A stretch of 64,000 nucleotides of DNA from Lachnospiraceae bacterium (GCA_017474455.1 JAFVHP010000048.1:1-64000); one strand, 5' to 3'; shown: positions 26,425-34,703, counted from the first letter of the stretch. Notes: generated from the sequence alone by a model not told the origin. Translations and numbers: made by a program.

Positions 26425-28326
26425 ATGAAAAAGAGAATCGCTCTCCTGCTCGCTGCAATGATGATCGTATCATCACTGGCAGCCTGCAGCGGCAACGCCG
26501 CTTCGACTGAGCCCGCTCCTGCAGCTGAAGAAGCTGTGGAAGAAGCAGCGGAAGCAGTTGAAGAGGTGGCAGAAGCTGTCGAAGAAACTGCAGAAGCAGC
26601 TGAGGAAGCTGTTGAAGAAACTGCCGAAGAAGCAGCTGAAGAAGCTGTTGAAGAAGAAGCCGGCAGATCTGCAGCAGAACTTTTAAGCGATGCCTTTATC
26701 GATCCCGTAAACGACTGGGCACAGTATGACGAACTCATCGCCCAGATCAAGGCCGAGACCGATATGGCAAAGCGTACCGAGATGATGCATGAAGCAGAAG
26801 ACATCCTGATGTCCAACTTCGCTGTTATCCCGATCTACTATTACAACGATCTGTATATGCAGAAGGATTATGTCAAGGGCATTTACGCGAATGCTTTCCA
26901 GACCAAGTTCTTCATGTATGCAGAGATGGAGAACGGTGCCGACACCCTTCGCCTGAACCTTGCTTCCGAGCCGGATTATCTTGATCCTGCCCTGAACAGC
27001 TCAGTTGACGGAGCCTGCCTTGCAGCCAACTCATTCTCCGGCCTGTATACCTACAATGCAGACGGCCAGACCGTTCCCGCATGCGCGGAAGGTTATGAGG
27101 TCACAGAAGACGGCCTTACCTATACGGTCACCCTTAAAGACGGCCTTAAATGGTCCGACGGTTCCGACCTGACAGCGGAAGACTTTGTTTACAGCTGGAA
27201 GAGAGCTACCGATCCCATGACAGCAGCTGACTATGAATACATGTTCTCAGGCTTTGACGGATACGGCACTGATGACGGTATCAACGTAACTGCAGTTGAC
27301 GCTACTACACTTGAGTTCGTTCTTTCCGCTCCCTGCGCTTATATGGAAGACCTTATGGCATTCCCTACATTCTATCCCGTCAAGCAGTCTGAGGTAGAAT
27401 CCTATGCAGATTGGGAGACCACTCCCGGCGGATGGTGCCAGGAAGCCGGCTTTGTCAGCAACGGTGCTTATGTCTGCACAGGCTGGAACCATGACACTTC
27501 CATGACATATGAGAAGAACCCTTATTTCTGGGATGCTGACAATGTCAAGATCGAAAAGCTTGAGTTCATGCTTTCCGCTGACGACACAGCTATCTATGCT
27601 GCTTACAATTCAGACAGCGTTGATTTCATCGACTCTGTTCCCACTGATGAAGTTGCAGCCCTTCTTGAGTCCAATAACCCCGAGTTCCACGTTATCGACG
27701 CTCTCGGCACATACTACATCGCGTTCAACGTCGGTTCCAAACTCTTCGCTGACAAGACTCCCGAACAGGCAGCCTGCATGCGTAAGGCTATCAACATCCT
27801 GATCGACAGGGACTACATCGTTGAGAATATCGGCCAGACCGGCCAGGTCATTGCCACTTCCTACATCCCGCTCGGAATGATGGACGGCAACGGCGGCATC
27901 TTCAAGGATGACCCCGCTCAGGGTTACTATGATGCATATGCCATCAATGAAAACTATGACGAAACAGTAGCTGAAGCGATCGAACTGCTTAAGGCAGCAG
28001 GCTTCGAATTTGATGAGGACGGCACCCTTTCCGATGCTACTCCTATCGAGATCGAATATCTGACCAACGAGAGCTCAGGCCACATCGCCATTGCCGAGTC
28101 CCTTCAGCAGGATCTGGCAGTTGTCGGTATCACATCTCCATCGCTGTTCAGGACTGGAACGTATTCCTTGAGGAACGTAAGAACGGCAACTTCGATATGG
28201 CTCGTGAAGGCTGGATCGCCGACTTCAACGACCCGATCAACATGCTTGAGATGTTCACAACAACATCCGGCAACAACGATCCTCAGTTCGGCCGCAAGTA
28301 ATTTACTGATACCGAACGGGATCTGA
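26425..28326 (+). CDS. OppA-like peptide-binding lipoprotein, circularly permuted and frameshifted
   Basis: Signal peptide with lipobox LAAC, then a 50-residue Glu/Ala tether. Residues about 97-170 (QYDELIAQIKAETDMAKRTE, VIPIYYYNDLY, FFMYAEM) are what normally forms the C-terminal end of OppA. Only then comes the normal N-terminal part (LRLNLASEPDYLDPALN) and the body. Around 28128-28135 the frame breaks: the open frame ends in nonsense at 28326. The neighbouring frame reads ISIAVQDWNVFLEE, then GWIADFNDPINMLEMF, and stops at 28301 after NNDPQFGRK, just where the moved segment would continue. So the chain is circularly permuted, with one base probably missing. Either real rearrangement or misassembly of two tandem oppA copies could cause this. 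AAGGAGGAG ribosome site. Confidence 0.75.
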   Translation: MKKRIALLLAAMMIVSSLAACSGNAASTEPAPAAEEAVEEAAEAVEEVAEAVEETAEAAEEAVEETAEEAAEEAVEEEAGRSAAELLSDAFIDPVNDWAQYDELIAQIKAETDMAKRTEMMHEAEDILMSNFAVIPIYYYNDLYMQKDYVKGIYANAFQTKFFMYAEMENGADTLRLNLASEPDYLDPALNSSVDGACLAANSFSGLYTYNADGQTVPACAEGYEVTEDGLTYTVTLKDGLKWSDGSDLTAEDFVYSWKRATDPMTAADYEYMFSGFDGYGTDDGINVTAVDATTLEFVLSAPCAYMEDLMAFPTFYPVKQSEVESYADWETTPGGWCQEAGFVSNGAYVCTGWNHDTSMTYEKNPYFWDADNVKIEKLEFMLSADDTAIYAAYNSDSVDFIDSVPTDEVAALLESNNPEFHVIDALGTYYIAFNVGSKLFADKTPEQAACMRKAINILIDRDYIVENIGQTGQVIATSYIPLGMMDGNGGIFKDDPAQGYYDAYAINENYDETVAEAIELLKAAGFEFDEDGTLSDATPIEIEYLTNESSGHIAIAESLQQDLAVVGITSPSLFRTGTYSLRNVRTATSIWLVKAGSPTSTTRSTCLRCSQQHPATTILSSAASNLLIPNGI

Positions 28327-28340
28327 TACCGTATCAAACT

Positions 28341-28383
28341 AAAGGGCTGCCGCATGAATTTATTCATGCGGCAGCCCTTTTTT
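28341..28383 (+). terminator. Terminator of the opp operon
   Basis: Long stem AAAGGGCTGCCGCATGAA/TTCATGCGGCAGCCCTTT with a 5-nt loop followed by a T-run. The loop-proximal arms GCCGCATGAA/TTCATGCGGC are the same as in the terminator at 41174-41214. Confidence 0.92.
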
Positions 28384-28462
28384 GATGCATCTTGGTATTT
28401 GATGCATCCTGGTATTTGATGCGAGCGGAATTTGATGCATGTGCTATTTGATGTGCGCGGTG
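28381..28462. repeat. Five TTTGATG repeats spaced 17, 17, 16, 16 bp
   Basis: Copies start at 28381, 28398, 28415, 28431 and 28447. The first two units also share GCATCnTGGTA. They directly follow the opp terminator. Nearby (28538-28575) the words TCAGTCTGCAAACA repeat twice. No coding frame is supported. Confidence 0.6.
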
Positions 28463-28975
28463 CTTCAGACCCTTTGGAGTCCGGGGGCAGCGGTTTTCAT
28501 TGGCCTTCAGGCTGCAAACACTGGCCGTGGCATGGAATCAGTCTGCAAACAGTCTGCGATCAGTCTGCAAACAGGACGGAACAGGATGAAAGCATGTTGG
28601 GAATGGGATGGAACAGATGTTTTTACATACCATTATCCTCATTTTACTTGTCTGATCCGTACCTGAAATGCAGCCTGGCTGCCGGATTACATATTGTATT
28701 TGTCATCCTGGCTCATTGATATGTTCATTTTTATTTCTTTGTTATCGGGAGTACCCCTATTACCTCTATTACAAACCCTAAATATGTACTCGCCGTTTGC
28801 GGCAGTACCGATTTATTAAAGAGTATGGGATCATCAATCTGTATGTGCTGCGGGAAAAACTTTGACAGGTACGTATTGTAAGGGAGAGTAAGCAGATTTG
28901 ATCTGTAATTTCTGAGATCCGGCTTATAAACGGTACCGATATAATAGCAGCATCGACAGCTTGCATCTGTAATAT
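28463..28975. other. Intergenic region without recognisable gene
   Basis: About 500 bp (28463-28975) of comparatively AT-rich sequence. Short open frames on both strands lack ribosome sites and family resemblance, so I call none. A run of ...CTATTACC repeats (28755-28775) is present. It separates the plus-strand opp operon from the minus-strand GDPD gene. Confidence 0.5.
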
Positions 28976-29047
28976 CGCGAAATCCATCGTGAAACCCATC
29001 ATGAAACCCATCGAGAAATCCATCGCGAAACCCATCGCGAAATACAT
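28976..29047. repeat. Minisatellite, six 12-bp units
   Basis: Six contiguous units of the form CGnGAAAyCCAT (72 bp) with few substitutions. Because the unit is a multiple of three, every frame stays open across it and gives false repeat ORFs (GFRDGFLDGFHDG on the minus strand). It lies 50 bp beyond the stop of the minus-strand GDPD gene. Confidence 0.8.
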
Positions 29048-29098
29048 TGCAGGAGCTGATCGTAAAAGCAAGCTGCCAAAGCCCCGGCTGCCCGGACA

Positions 29099-30964
29099 CT
29101 ACAGGAATGACATGACCTGCCGCAGCCGCTGGTAAAGGTCGTTGATCCGGTTCTGGTGTTTATCGATGACTTTAATTCCGGTCTCTATCTCGTTGGTGAT
29201 AATGGCGTCGACGTTGAGGTTGACAAGTTTGTCTATGGACTTTTCCTCATTGACAGTCCAGACGAAGACACGTTTGCCGGCAGTGTGGATGTTGAGGATC
29301 TCCCGGAATGTGGCGAAAGTCTCTTCAATGCTGATGATATCCGCCGCATCCAGGTTTTCGATATCACCTATGCCGATCACGGTCGTGTACGCGGTCAGGA
29401 TGCCGGGATCGATCGCCTTAACAGCCGCAAGTGTGTCGTAATCCTGACTGGTGATATCGCATTCATCTTCAAAACCGTTATTCTGGATAATGCGGACCAC
29501 TTTTTCGACAATGCCGTCGTCATGGCCGGTGCGCTTGATCTCTATATTCAGGTAAAGGCGGCCTTTTGCCGTTTTAATGACTTCGTCAAGGGTCGGTATG
29601 CGGGTGGGACCGTAATCTCCGGAGAAGTTCAGACTGTTATCCAGGTCTTTGATCTCGCTGTAGGTGACTTCCCAGATGTATTTGTCCAGACCGGCCGTGC
29701 GCTTTGGGGAATCGTCGTGCATGACGACGATCACACCGTCTTTTGTCATCTGGACGTCCAGTTCCGCTGCCTCGGCGCCGGCTTCTATCGCTTTTTCAAA
29801 GGCGTCGATGGTGTTTTCCGGCGCTGCGGAGGAATACCCGCGGTGTGCCATGATCATAGGGAGGCTGCTGCCGCCGGTGACCATCCATTTGACCTGCTGG
29901 TAGCGGGAAGGAACACTGAAGAACAGGATTGTGCACAGAACAACAGCTGTGACCGGTTTTACCCATTTCCGGAAAAAGATAAAATCAGGGATCTCAATAT
30001 AGGCGGGGACCGCTTCACGGTCGTTTTCCAGACGGTGGTACCAGAGATTCTGGATCACTATCTGTACAAGAACAGAAGTCACCCATGTGTAGATCAGATA
30101 CAGAAAGATGGATATGAGCTCACGGTTCCTGTTGTGCCAGTAACTCATGAAGGATGTTGAAGGTTCCAGCCATTTCGTGACCAGGAATACCAGCAGGGAA
30201 ACAGCGTAGGTCAGCACGTAATAAAGACCGGTGCAGACCAAGGCGCACAGGGCAGTGATCAGTAAGATCTGCAGCTTGTTCCCGACGCCTTTCGTCAGAC
30301 GGGCGCTCTCTTTGCGGGCATCGGGGAAGGATACATGCCGCGCGGCCATGACCGGGAGCGCAAATGACCACCGCAGGTCAAAGTACAAAGCCAGTATGAG
30401 CAGGCCAATGTACAGGACATAGAATGCCGGGTATTTGTCCATATGCTCGTTGACGAAGCCCGGGACGGAGAGATTTCGCGTGATGCTGGAGGCGTCGTAA
30501 GGCCTGGAAAAATGCATGATCAGGATAAAATAGAGACTCAGCATCCAGTTGCGGGGCCTGAAATGCACGATCGTCTGGTCTATACCGTCAACAAGGATCT
30601 GCTCTGCTTTCTTTTCGATACCGCTTTCGGAGGCCTGGATGGCATCCGAGACGGCGATCTGTTCCAGAACAGCGAAAAAGGTGATCAGCAGGACAAGGAA
30701 GACCCCGAACAGCCAGGTGAGCGGATTTTTCAGTATGGAAGAAGTATTATACCAGGCGATGTTCGTCTTCCTGTTTATGATGAGCAGGATCCTTTCCGAA
30801 TAGATCAGGAGAGGGAAGATGACAAAAAAAGTCAGGAGCCTGTATACGGCTTCGAACCGGACCATGCTCCTCCCGTTGTATTTCAGCTGCCGCAGGATCT
30901 TTTTTGAGATGTAACTTATGCAGCTGACCGTATCCCTGATATAACTTCCGATCTTACTTTTCAT
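29099..30964 (-). CDS. Membrane glycerophosphodiester phosphodiesterase
   Basis: 621 residues. The N-terminal 340 residues hold about eight membrane segments, the GDPD membrane domain. The C-terminal 250 residues are the catalytic GDPD barrel: MAHRGYSSAAPENT with the first catalytic His, ELDVQMTKDGVIVVMHDD with the Glu/Asp metal ligands and the second His, and NIEIKR. It would hydrolyse glycerophosphodiesters from lipids or teichoic acids at the membrane. Monocistronic. The last 15 residues (NRINDLYQRLRQVMSFL) lie beyond the usual domain end. Confidence 0.87.
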   Translation of the reverse strand: MKSKIGSYIRDTVSCISYISKKILRQLKYNGRSMVRFEAVYRLLTFFVIFPLLIYSERILLIINRKTNIAWYNTSSILKNPLTWLFGVFLVLLITFFAVLEQIAVSDAIQASESGIEKKAEQILVDGIDQTIVHFRPRNWMLSLYFILIMHFSRPYDASSITRNLSVPGFVNEHMDKYPAFYVLYIGLLILALYFDLRWSFALPVMAARHVSFPDARKESARLTKGVGNKLQILLITALCALVCTGLYYVLTYAVSLLVFLVTKWLEPSTSFMSYWHNRNRELISIFLYLIYTWVTSVLVQIVIQNLWYHRLENDREAVPAYIEIPDFIFFRKWVKPVTAVVLCTILFFSVPSRYQQVKWMVTGGSSLPMIMAHRGYSSAAPENTIDAFEKAIEAGAEAAELDVQMTKDGVIVVMHDDSPKRTAGLDKYIWEVTYSEIKDLDNSLNFSGDYGPTRIPTLDEVIKTAKGRLYLNIEIKRTGHDDGIVEKVVRIIQNNGFEDECDITSQDYDTLAAVKAIDPGILTAYTTVIGIGDIENLDAADIISIEETFATFREILNIHTAGKRVFVWTVNEEKSIDKLVNLNVDAIITNEIETGIKVIDKHQNRINDLYQRLRQVMSFL

Positions 30965-31059
30965 TGCCTGATTTCTCTTTGTGGGATCTCAGAATATTTG
31001 ACATATTGCCGACATTCAGATAGTATCATTTTTCCGGGGATTAACAAACAGGTAAGATT

Positions 31060-32127
31060 ATGGGCGACACCGATCTTTTAAAAACTGAACAGGATAAAGA
31101 AAGTAAAACACCTGAAATAGAGGCGGCCGAAGAAACAGGTGAATCCGGCATTCCTGCCGCTGTAAAATTCAGGGCATTCATACTTTCTGCCCTGTTGTGC
31201 GCGGCCGTGCTGCTCCTGGTCCCGCAGGTATTACGGTATGCGGGCACAAGATGTAAAGCATCCGGGAACAGTACTGCCGGGGCAGAGGCTGCAGCGGCCG
31301 AACAGTCAGCCGTTACCGGCACGTCCATGAATGGACCGGAGCCTGCAGTAATGGAAGAGGCGGAGGATGCAGACAGACAGGAGCAGCCGAATACGAAAGA
31401 GCACTATCAGTGGCTGCTGGAACATGAAGACCTTTTCCCGGAAGGAAAGGTCGCACAGGCCAAAGGCAATGAGGGCCTGACTGAGTTCCTGTATGTTTAC
31501 GGGCATGAAGGCGCGGAGGATACGGTCTCGGCACGGCATGTTTATGCGAAGCTCTCCCCGGAAGACCTGGCCGGACGGGCGGATCTTCAGGGAATCGGCA
31601 GATCCGCGGACGACGATACGGAAATGGTATATCTGGACATTCCGCTGATCATGCAGTGGGATAAAAGATGGGGATTTTATCCCTATGGGAGCAGTGTGAC
31701 CGGCCTGACCGGATGCGGGCCGACGTGCCTGTCCATGGTCGTCGCGGGACTGACAGGCAATGTGAAGGCGGCGCCGGACAGGATCGCGAAGTTCGCGGAA
31801 GACGAAGGCTATTATATGCAGGGGACCGGCACCAGATGGTCGCTGTTTACCGAAGGAGCGGAGAAGTTCAGGGTCAGCGGCCGTGAACTTCCCGCATCGG
31901 CAGAGTATATCAAAGAGGAACTGGACCTTGGCCATCCGGTCATTATGAGCATGGGCCCGGGGATCTTCACGGATACCGGACATTTCATTCTTATCGCCGG
32001 TTACTGCGGGGACAGACTGATCATCCACGATCCGAATTCCCGGGGCATCAGCAGCCGGCTATGGGAATTTGATAAGATCAGGGACCAGATCTACGGTGTT
32101 TGGGCTTTCAGTACCTTGAAGCAATAA
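31060..32127 (+). CDS. C39-like (papain-fold) peptidase, membrane-anchored
   Basis: 355 residues. A cytoplasmic N terminus of about 40 residues precedes one membrane helix (AFILSALLCAAVLLLVPQVL). An acidic stalk leads to a C39-like domain from about residue 190: LIMQWDKRWGFYPYG, catalytic Cys in TGCGPTCLSM, catalytic His in DTGHFILIAGY and Asp in IIHDPNS. Type II orientation puts the domain outside the cell, where it could act on peptides or peptidoglycan. The ribosome site is weak (AGGTAAG). Its last 20 bp overlap the 3' end of the convergent DUF4173 gene, and its terminator is inside that gene. Confidence 0.82.
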   Translation: MGDTDLLKTEQDKESKTPEIEAAEETGESGIPAAVKFRAFILSALLCAAVLLLVPQVLRYAGTRCKASGNSTAGAEAAAAEQSAVTGTSMNGPEPAVMEEAEDADRQEQPNTKEHYQWLLEHEDLFPEGKVAQAKGNEGLTEFLYVYGHEGAEDTVSARHVYAKLSPEDLAGRADLQGIGRSADDDTEMVYLDIPLIMQWDKRWGFYPYGSSVTGLTGCGPTCLSMVVAGLTGNVKAAPDRIAKFAEDEGYYMQGTGTRWSLFTEGAEKFRVSGRELPASAEYIKEELDLGHPVIMSMGPGIFTDTGHFILIAGYCGDRLIIHDPNSRGISSRLWEFDKIRDQIYGVWAFSTLKQ

Positions 32128-33601
32128 ATGAGGAAAGATTGAACTTCCTTGGATCAGCGCCAAAGCTGTCACGGCTTTTGGCGCTGTTTTTATATTTGCG
32201 CCGGAGCGCGATAAGTTCCGGATCCCTTGCCAGTGCGGGCACGGCGTCGTCGCTCAGCTGTGCCGCGAGATACACGCGGTCAGCCCGGCCTGCCGCGGAC
32301 ATGTTGTATCTGGCAATGTGATAGTCGGGATGGGCAAAGGCAAATACCAGATACAGGACAGCCGCGGCGATGACGCAGCTTCTGAATACCGGAAGATCTT
32401 CCTTCAGGATACCGGCGCATACAAAGCCGAACCAGATACACAGGACCAGGAGGAACCAGAGTACGAACAGGCGAAGGAAAGTCAGATCGTATTCCCTTAT
32501 ATACAGGAACATTCTGTAGGCTGAGGAAGCGATCATGCTGTATGTGCACAGGCTCATGACCAGCAGGAGGACAGACAACAGCCGGCTCTTTTCATATCTT
32601 TCGCTGCACCAGGTGACGATGACCAGATTGATCACACATACGGCTGCCAGCTGGTAGAAACCCTCGTGCGCGTACTGTGCGTAGGTGAGACCCTGCGGGA
32701 GGGGGCGCCTGCCGGCAAGATAGACCAGCTGGATCCCGCCAAAGACAACATAGACCGCGCAGAGCAGCAGGCATACGGTCACAGCGGTCCAGGGATCGTG
32801 CCTTCGCCCGGCAGAAGTGCCCTCTTCGGCGGACAATTCCTCTTTTTTCCCGAATACGGAAGAGGAGACCGTATAAAAAACGATAAAGGAAACTGTCAGG
32901 AGAGCGGCCAGCCTTACCGCGTCCAATACGACGGACGGCAGCGAAAAGCCCCCCACCAGGTCGGCGATCAGCCGGTTGAACACTGCGTCCGCGTCAGACA
33001 GCAGCAGTAAGATGACGAACAGGATGGGGACACCGGCGGCCAGCCCTTTGAGGACGGCATAAAGATGCGCGGGGGCGGTGCGGCTTTCTCTGCGTGAGCG
33101 AACGGTTTCCACGATATCCGCAAACGGTATGGGAAGTCTACGGAGCGGCAGCAGGATCACTTTCAGTATCTGCAGAAGATACATGCCGGGATGCCATCCC
33201 GCATCATCGAAGGCAAGCTGCAGCAGGCAGATGCAGGAGAGGATAAGGATGCCGCACCTGTCCAGGAACTGCAGCACGCCGGAAGCGCTGGTCCATACGT
33301 GGACGGACAGAAGGATGCAGGTGACCCCGGAAAAGACATACATGGGCGAAGCTTTTCTGACAGCGCCGGAGGATCCCCTGTCCCTAAGGCGCCTCATAAG
33401 GACGAAGAAGACGATGACCGGCAGACTGCAGGCGATCCCAGCCGGATTCTTGTACCTTCCGAAAGCGGACGCAGCGGCGAACAGGGCCGCGTAAGGGCCA
33501 AAAGCTGCAAGGCGTGCAAGCTTTTCCGCATCCGGCTCGCGTTTTTGGGTGACTTTAACCGGACCGGGGGTCTCCCGGACCAAAACTGTATTGTTTTCCA
33601 T
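32108..33601 (-). CDS. DUF4173 polytopic membrane protein
   Basis: 497 residues with about ten to twelve hydrophobic segments, and a central cytoplasmic DUF4173-like pattern (LPIPFADIVETV, then GRRPLPQGLTYAQYAHEGFYQ, GFYQLAAVCVINLVIV). The family has no established function. The start at 33601 (MENNTVLVRE) has AAAGGA 7 nt upstream; the longer reading to 33739 would run into the XRE gene. It is third in a set with DUF2975 and an XRE regulator, a common neighbourhood for this family. Confidence 0.78.
   Translation of the reverse strand: MENNTVLVRETPGPVKVTQKREPDAEKLARLAAFGPYAALFAAASAFGRYKNPAGIACSLPVIVFFVLMRRLRDRGSSGAVRKASPMYVFSGVTCILLSVHVWTSASGVLQFLDRCGILILSCICLLQLAFDDAGWHPGMYLLQILKVILLPLRRLPIPFADIVETVRSRRESRTAPAHLYAVLKGLAAGVPILFVILLLLSDADAVFNRLIADLVGGFSLPSVVLDAVRLAALLTVSFIVFYTVSSSVFGKKEELSAEEGTSAGRRHDPWTAVTVCLLLCAVYVVFGGIQLVYLAGRRPLPQGLTYAQYAHEGFYQLAAVCVINLVIVTWCSERYEKSRLLSVLLLVMSLCTYSMIASSAYRMFLYIREYDLTFLRLFVLWFLLVLCIWFGFVCAGILKEDLPVFRSCVIAAAVLYLVFAFAHPDYHIARYNMSAAGRADRVYLAAQLSDDAVPALARDPELIALRRKYKNSAKSRDSFGADPRKFNLSSFIASRY
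32156..32195 (+). terminator. Terminator embedded in the opposite-strand gene
   Basis: Stem AGCGCCAAAGC/GCTTTTGGCGCT followed by GTTTTTAT. It lies 29 bp after the C39-like stop and inside codons of the convergent DUF4173 gene, so the same DNA serves both functions. Confidence 0.75.
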
Positions 33602-33656
33602 TTTGTTTTTCCTTTCCGGACAGTTCGTCCGATCCCGGACAAAAAAGAGCGTCAGG

Positions 33657-33881
33657 TCATTGTTGCGGCGAAGGAGCGGTATCCTCCCTGTATTCAAGGA
33701 TATCGCCCGGCTGGCAGTCCAGGGCTTTGCAGATGGCATCGAGCGTTTCCAGGCGGACCGCCTTTGCCTTGCCGTTCTTCAGGATGGAGAGATTGGCGGC
33801 CGTGATACCTATTTCTTCAGCCAGTACCATCAGGCCTTTTTTTCTTTTTGCCATCATGACGTCCAGATTGATCACGATCAT
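33657..33881 (-). CDS. XRE-family transcriptional regulator (YozG-like)
   Basis: 74 residues, a single Cro/C1-type helix-turn-helix: KGLMVLAEEIGITAANLSIL, then ICKALDCQPGDILEY. GGAGG is 9 nt before the ATG. Small one-domain XRE proteins next to DUF2975 genes are usual in Firmicutes and probably autoregulate the pair. Two inverted repeats upstream of the DUF2975 gene are candidate operators. Confidence 0.87.
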   Translation of the reverse strand: MIVINLDVMMAKRKKGLMVLAEEIGITAANLSILKNGKAKAVRLETLDAICKALDCQPGDILEYREDTAPSPQQ

Positions 33882-33900
33882 AGCTGCCTGCCTCCTTTAG

Positions 33901-34383
33901 TCAGATGGTCAGGTCGTTTTCCTGCTTGTAGCGGACCGCGCGTTCAAAAACGCCGGCCAGTACCAGGCTGAACAGACCTGCAATGATGAAGACGGCCATA
34001 ACGGCCAGGGCAGTAAGGGTAGGAGCGGTTAGATTGCTGATCAGCATGACGGCAGCGGTCACGATGGCATAACGGCCCATGCGGTGAAGGCTCACGACGT
34101 TTTTTTCAACAAAACAGTCGCCTTCGACTACTGTGTTCATCATGCTGCGCAGTTCGTACAGGATGAGCAGGGCAAAAACGCCGGCCGCCATGATGCAGAC
34201 AAGTTTCAGGATGTAATACGGCAGGATGATCTGCTTTGTGCCGTCCGTGCCGTAAGCCAGAAGAAAATCGTGGCGCAGGAACAGTTTTTTCAACAGGCCC
34301 GGCATCAGTATTTCAATAAGGATACCCGCATAGAACAGGATATCCAGCATATATTTAACGGCCCGGTTCAGTCTTTCGTTCAT
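33901..34383 (-). CDS. DUF2975 membrane protein
   Basis: 160 residues with four hydrophobic segments (LDILFYAGILIEIL; LKLVCIMAAGVFALLILYEL; two after residue 100). The pattern VVEGDCFVEKNVVSLHRMGRYA is typical of DUF2975. Its own promoter lies in 34391-34430 and GGGAGGG is the ribosome site. It is co-transcribed with the XRE gene. Function unknown; the pair may sense or respond to membrane stress. Confidence 0.82.
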   Translation of the reverse strand: MNERLNRAVKYMLDILFYAGILIEILMPGLLKKLFLRHDFLLAYGTDGTKQIILPYYILKLVCIMAAGVFALLILYELRSMMNTVVEGDCFVEKNVVSLHRMGRYAIVTAAVMLISNLTAPTLTALAVMAVFIIAGLFSLVLAGVFERAVRYKQENDLTI

Positions 34384-34389
34384 AAAAAA

Positions 34390-34425
34390 TCCCTCCCGTG
34401 TGGAATCAATATAACATGGGAGGGA
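34390..34425 (-). promoter_or_regulatory. Promoter with nested inverted repeat for DUF2975-XRE
   Basis: On the minus strand TTGATT, a 17-bp spacer and TATATT form the promoter. The -10 box sits in the 12-bp gap of an inverted repeat, TCCCTCCCATGT...ACACGGGAGGGA, matching at 11 of 12 positions. One arm includes the GGGAGGG ribosome site. A repressor bound here would cover the -10 box. Confidence 0.55.
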
Positions 34426-34443
34426 GTGTAAATCAATAATAAA

Positions 34444-34460
34444 TTATCGAAAAACGATAA
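34444..34460. promoter_or_regulatory. Inverted repeat TTATCG-N5-CGATAA
   Basis: Perfect 6-bp arms, just upstream of the -35 box of the DUF2975 promoter and 5 bp beyond the stop of the gene at 34465-34698. It may be an XRE operator or a weak hairpin. Confidence 0.4.
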
Positions 34461-34464
34461 ATAT

Positions 34465-34698
34465 TTATTCTGCTTCGTTCATCATCATGCGGATGCTCTC
34501 GAGATCGTTCTCGTTCAGTTTTATATTGGTGACGTAAGTCTGGCCGTCAGGTGTCGTCACTTTCAGCTCATAGACCGTACCTTCCTCAAGCGCATGATCC
34601 TTTATCATATTGAAGAAGGGAAAGACCCTGGGATGGTCTTTTTGGAATATATTCAGCCGGTTCTTCATTTTCAGGAGCATGAGCGGGTTTATAGCCAT
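34465..34698 (-). CDS. Small conserved-looking protein of unknown function
   Basis: 77 residues, not recognised. No signal peptide or membrane helix. It opens MAINPLMLLKMKNRLNIFQKD and ends with an acidic helix, DLESIRMMMNEAE; the middle (VYELKVTTPDGQTYVTNIKL) looks like beta strands. GGAGGAA lies 9 nt before the start, and the upstream gene hflX ends 5 bp away. This makes it a real, translationally linked gene. Confidence 0.65.
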   Translation of the reverse strand: MAINPLMLLKMKNRLNIFQKDHPRVFPFFNMIKDHALEEGTVYELKVTTPDGQTYVTNIKLNENDLESIRMMMNEAE

Positions 34699-34703
34699 AT
34701 TCT

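Noticed and set aside
28381-28462. CRISPR-like array
   Set aside because: Units are only 7 bp with 9-10-bp spacers and no cas genes are near.
28432-28719. Plus-strand small ORF of 95 codons
   Set aside because: Starts inside the TTTGATG repeat, has no ribosome site and unusual composition; treated as chance.
28731-29099. Minus-strand frames with GFRDGFLDGFHDG or MGFAMDFSMGF repeats
   Set aside because: They come from the 12-bp repeat, which keeps all frames open; no ribosome site and no family match.
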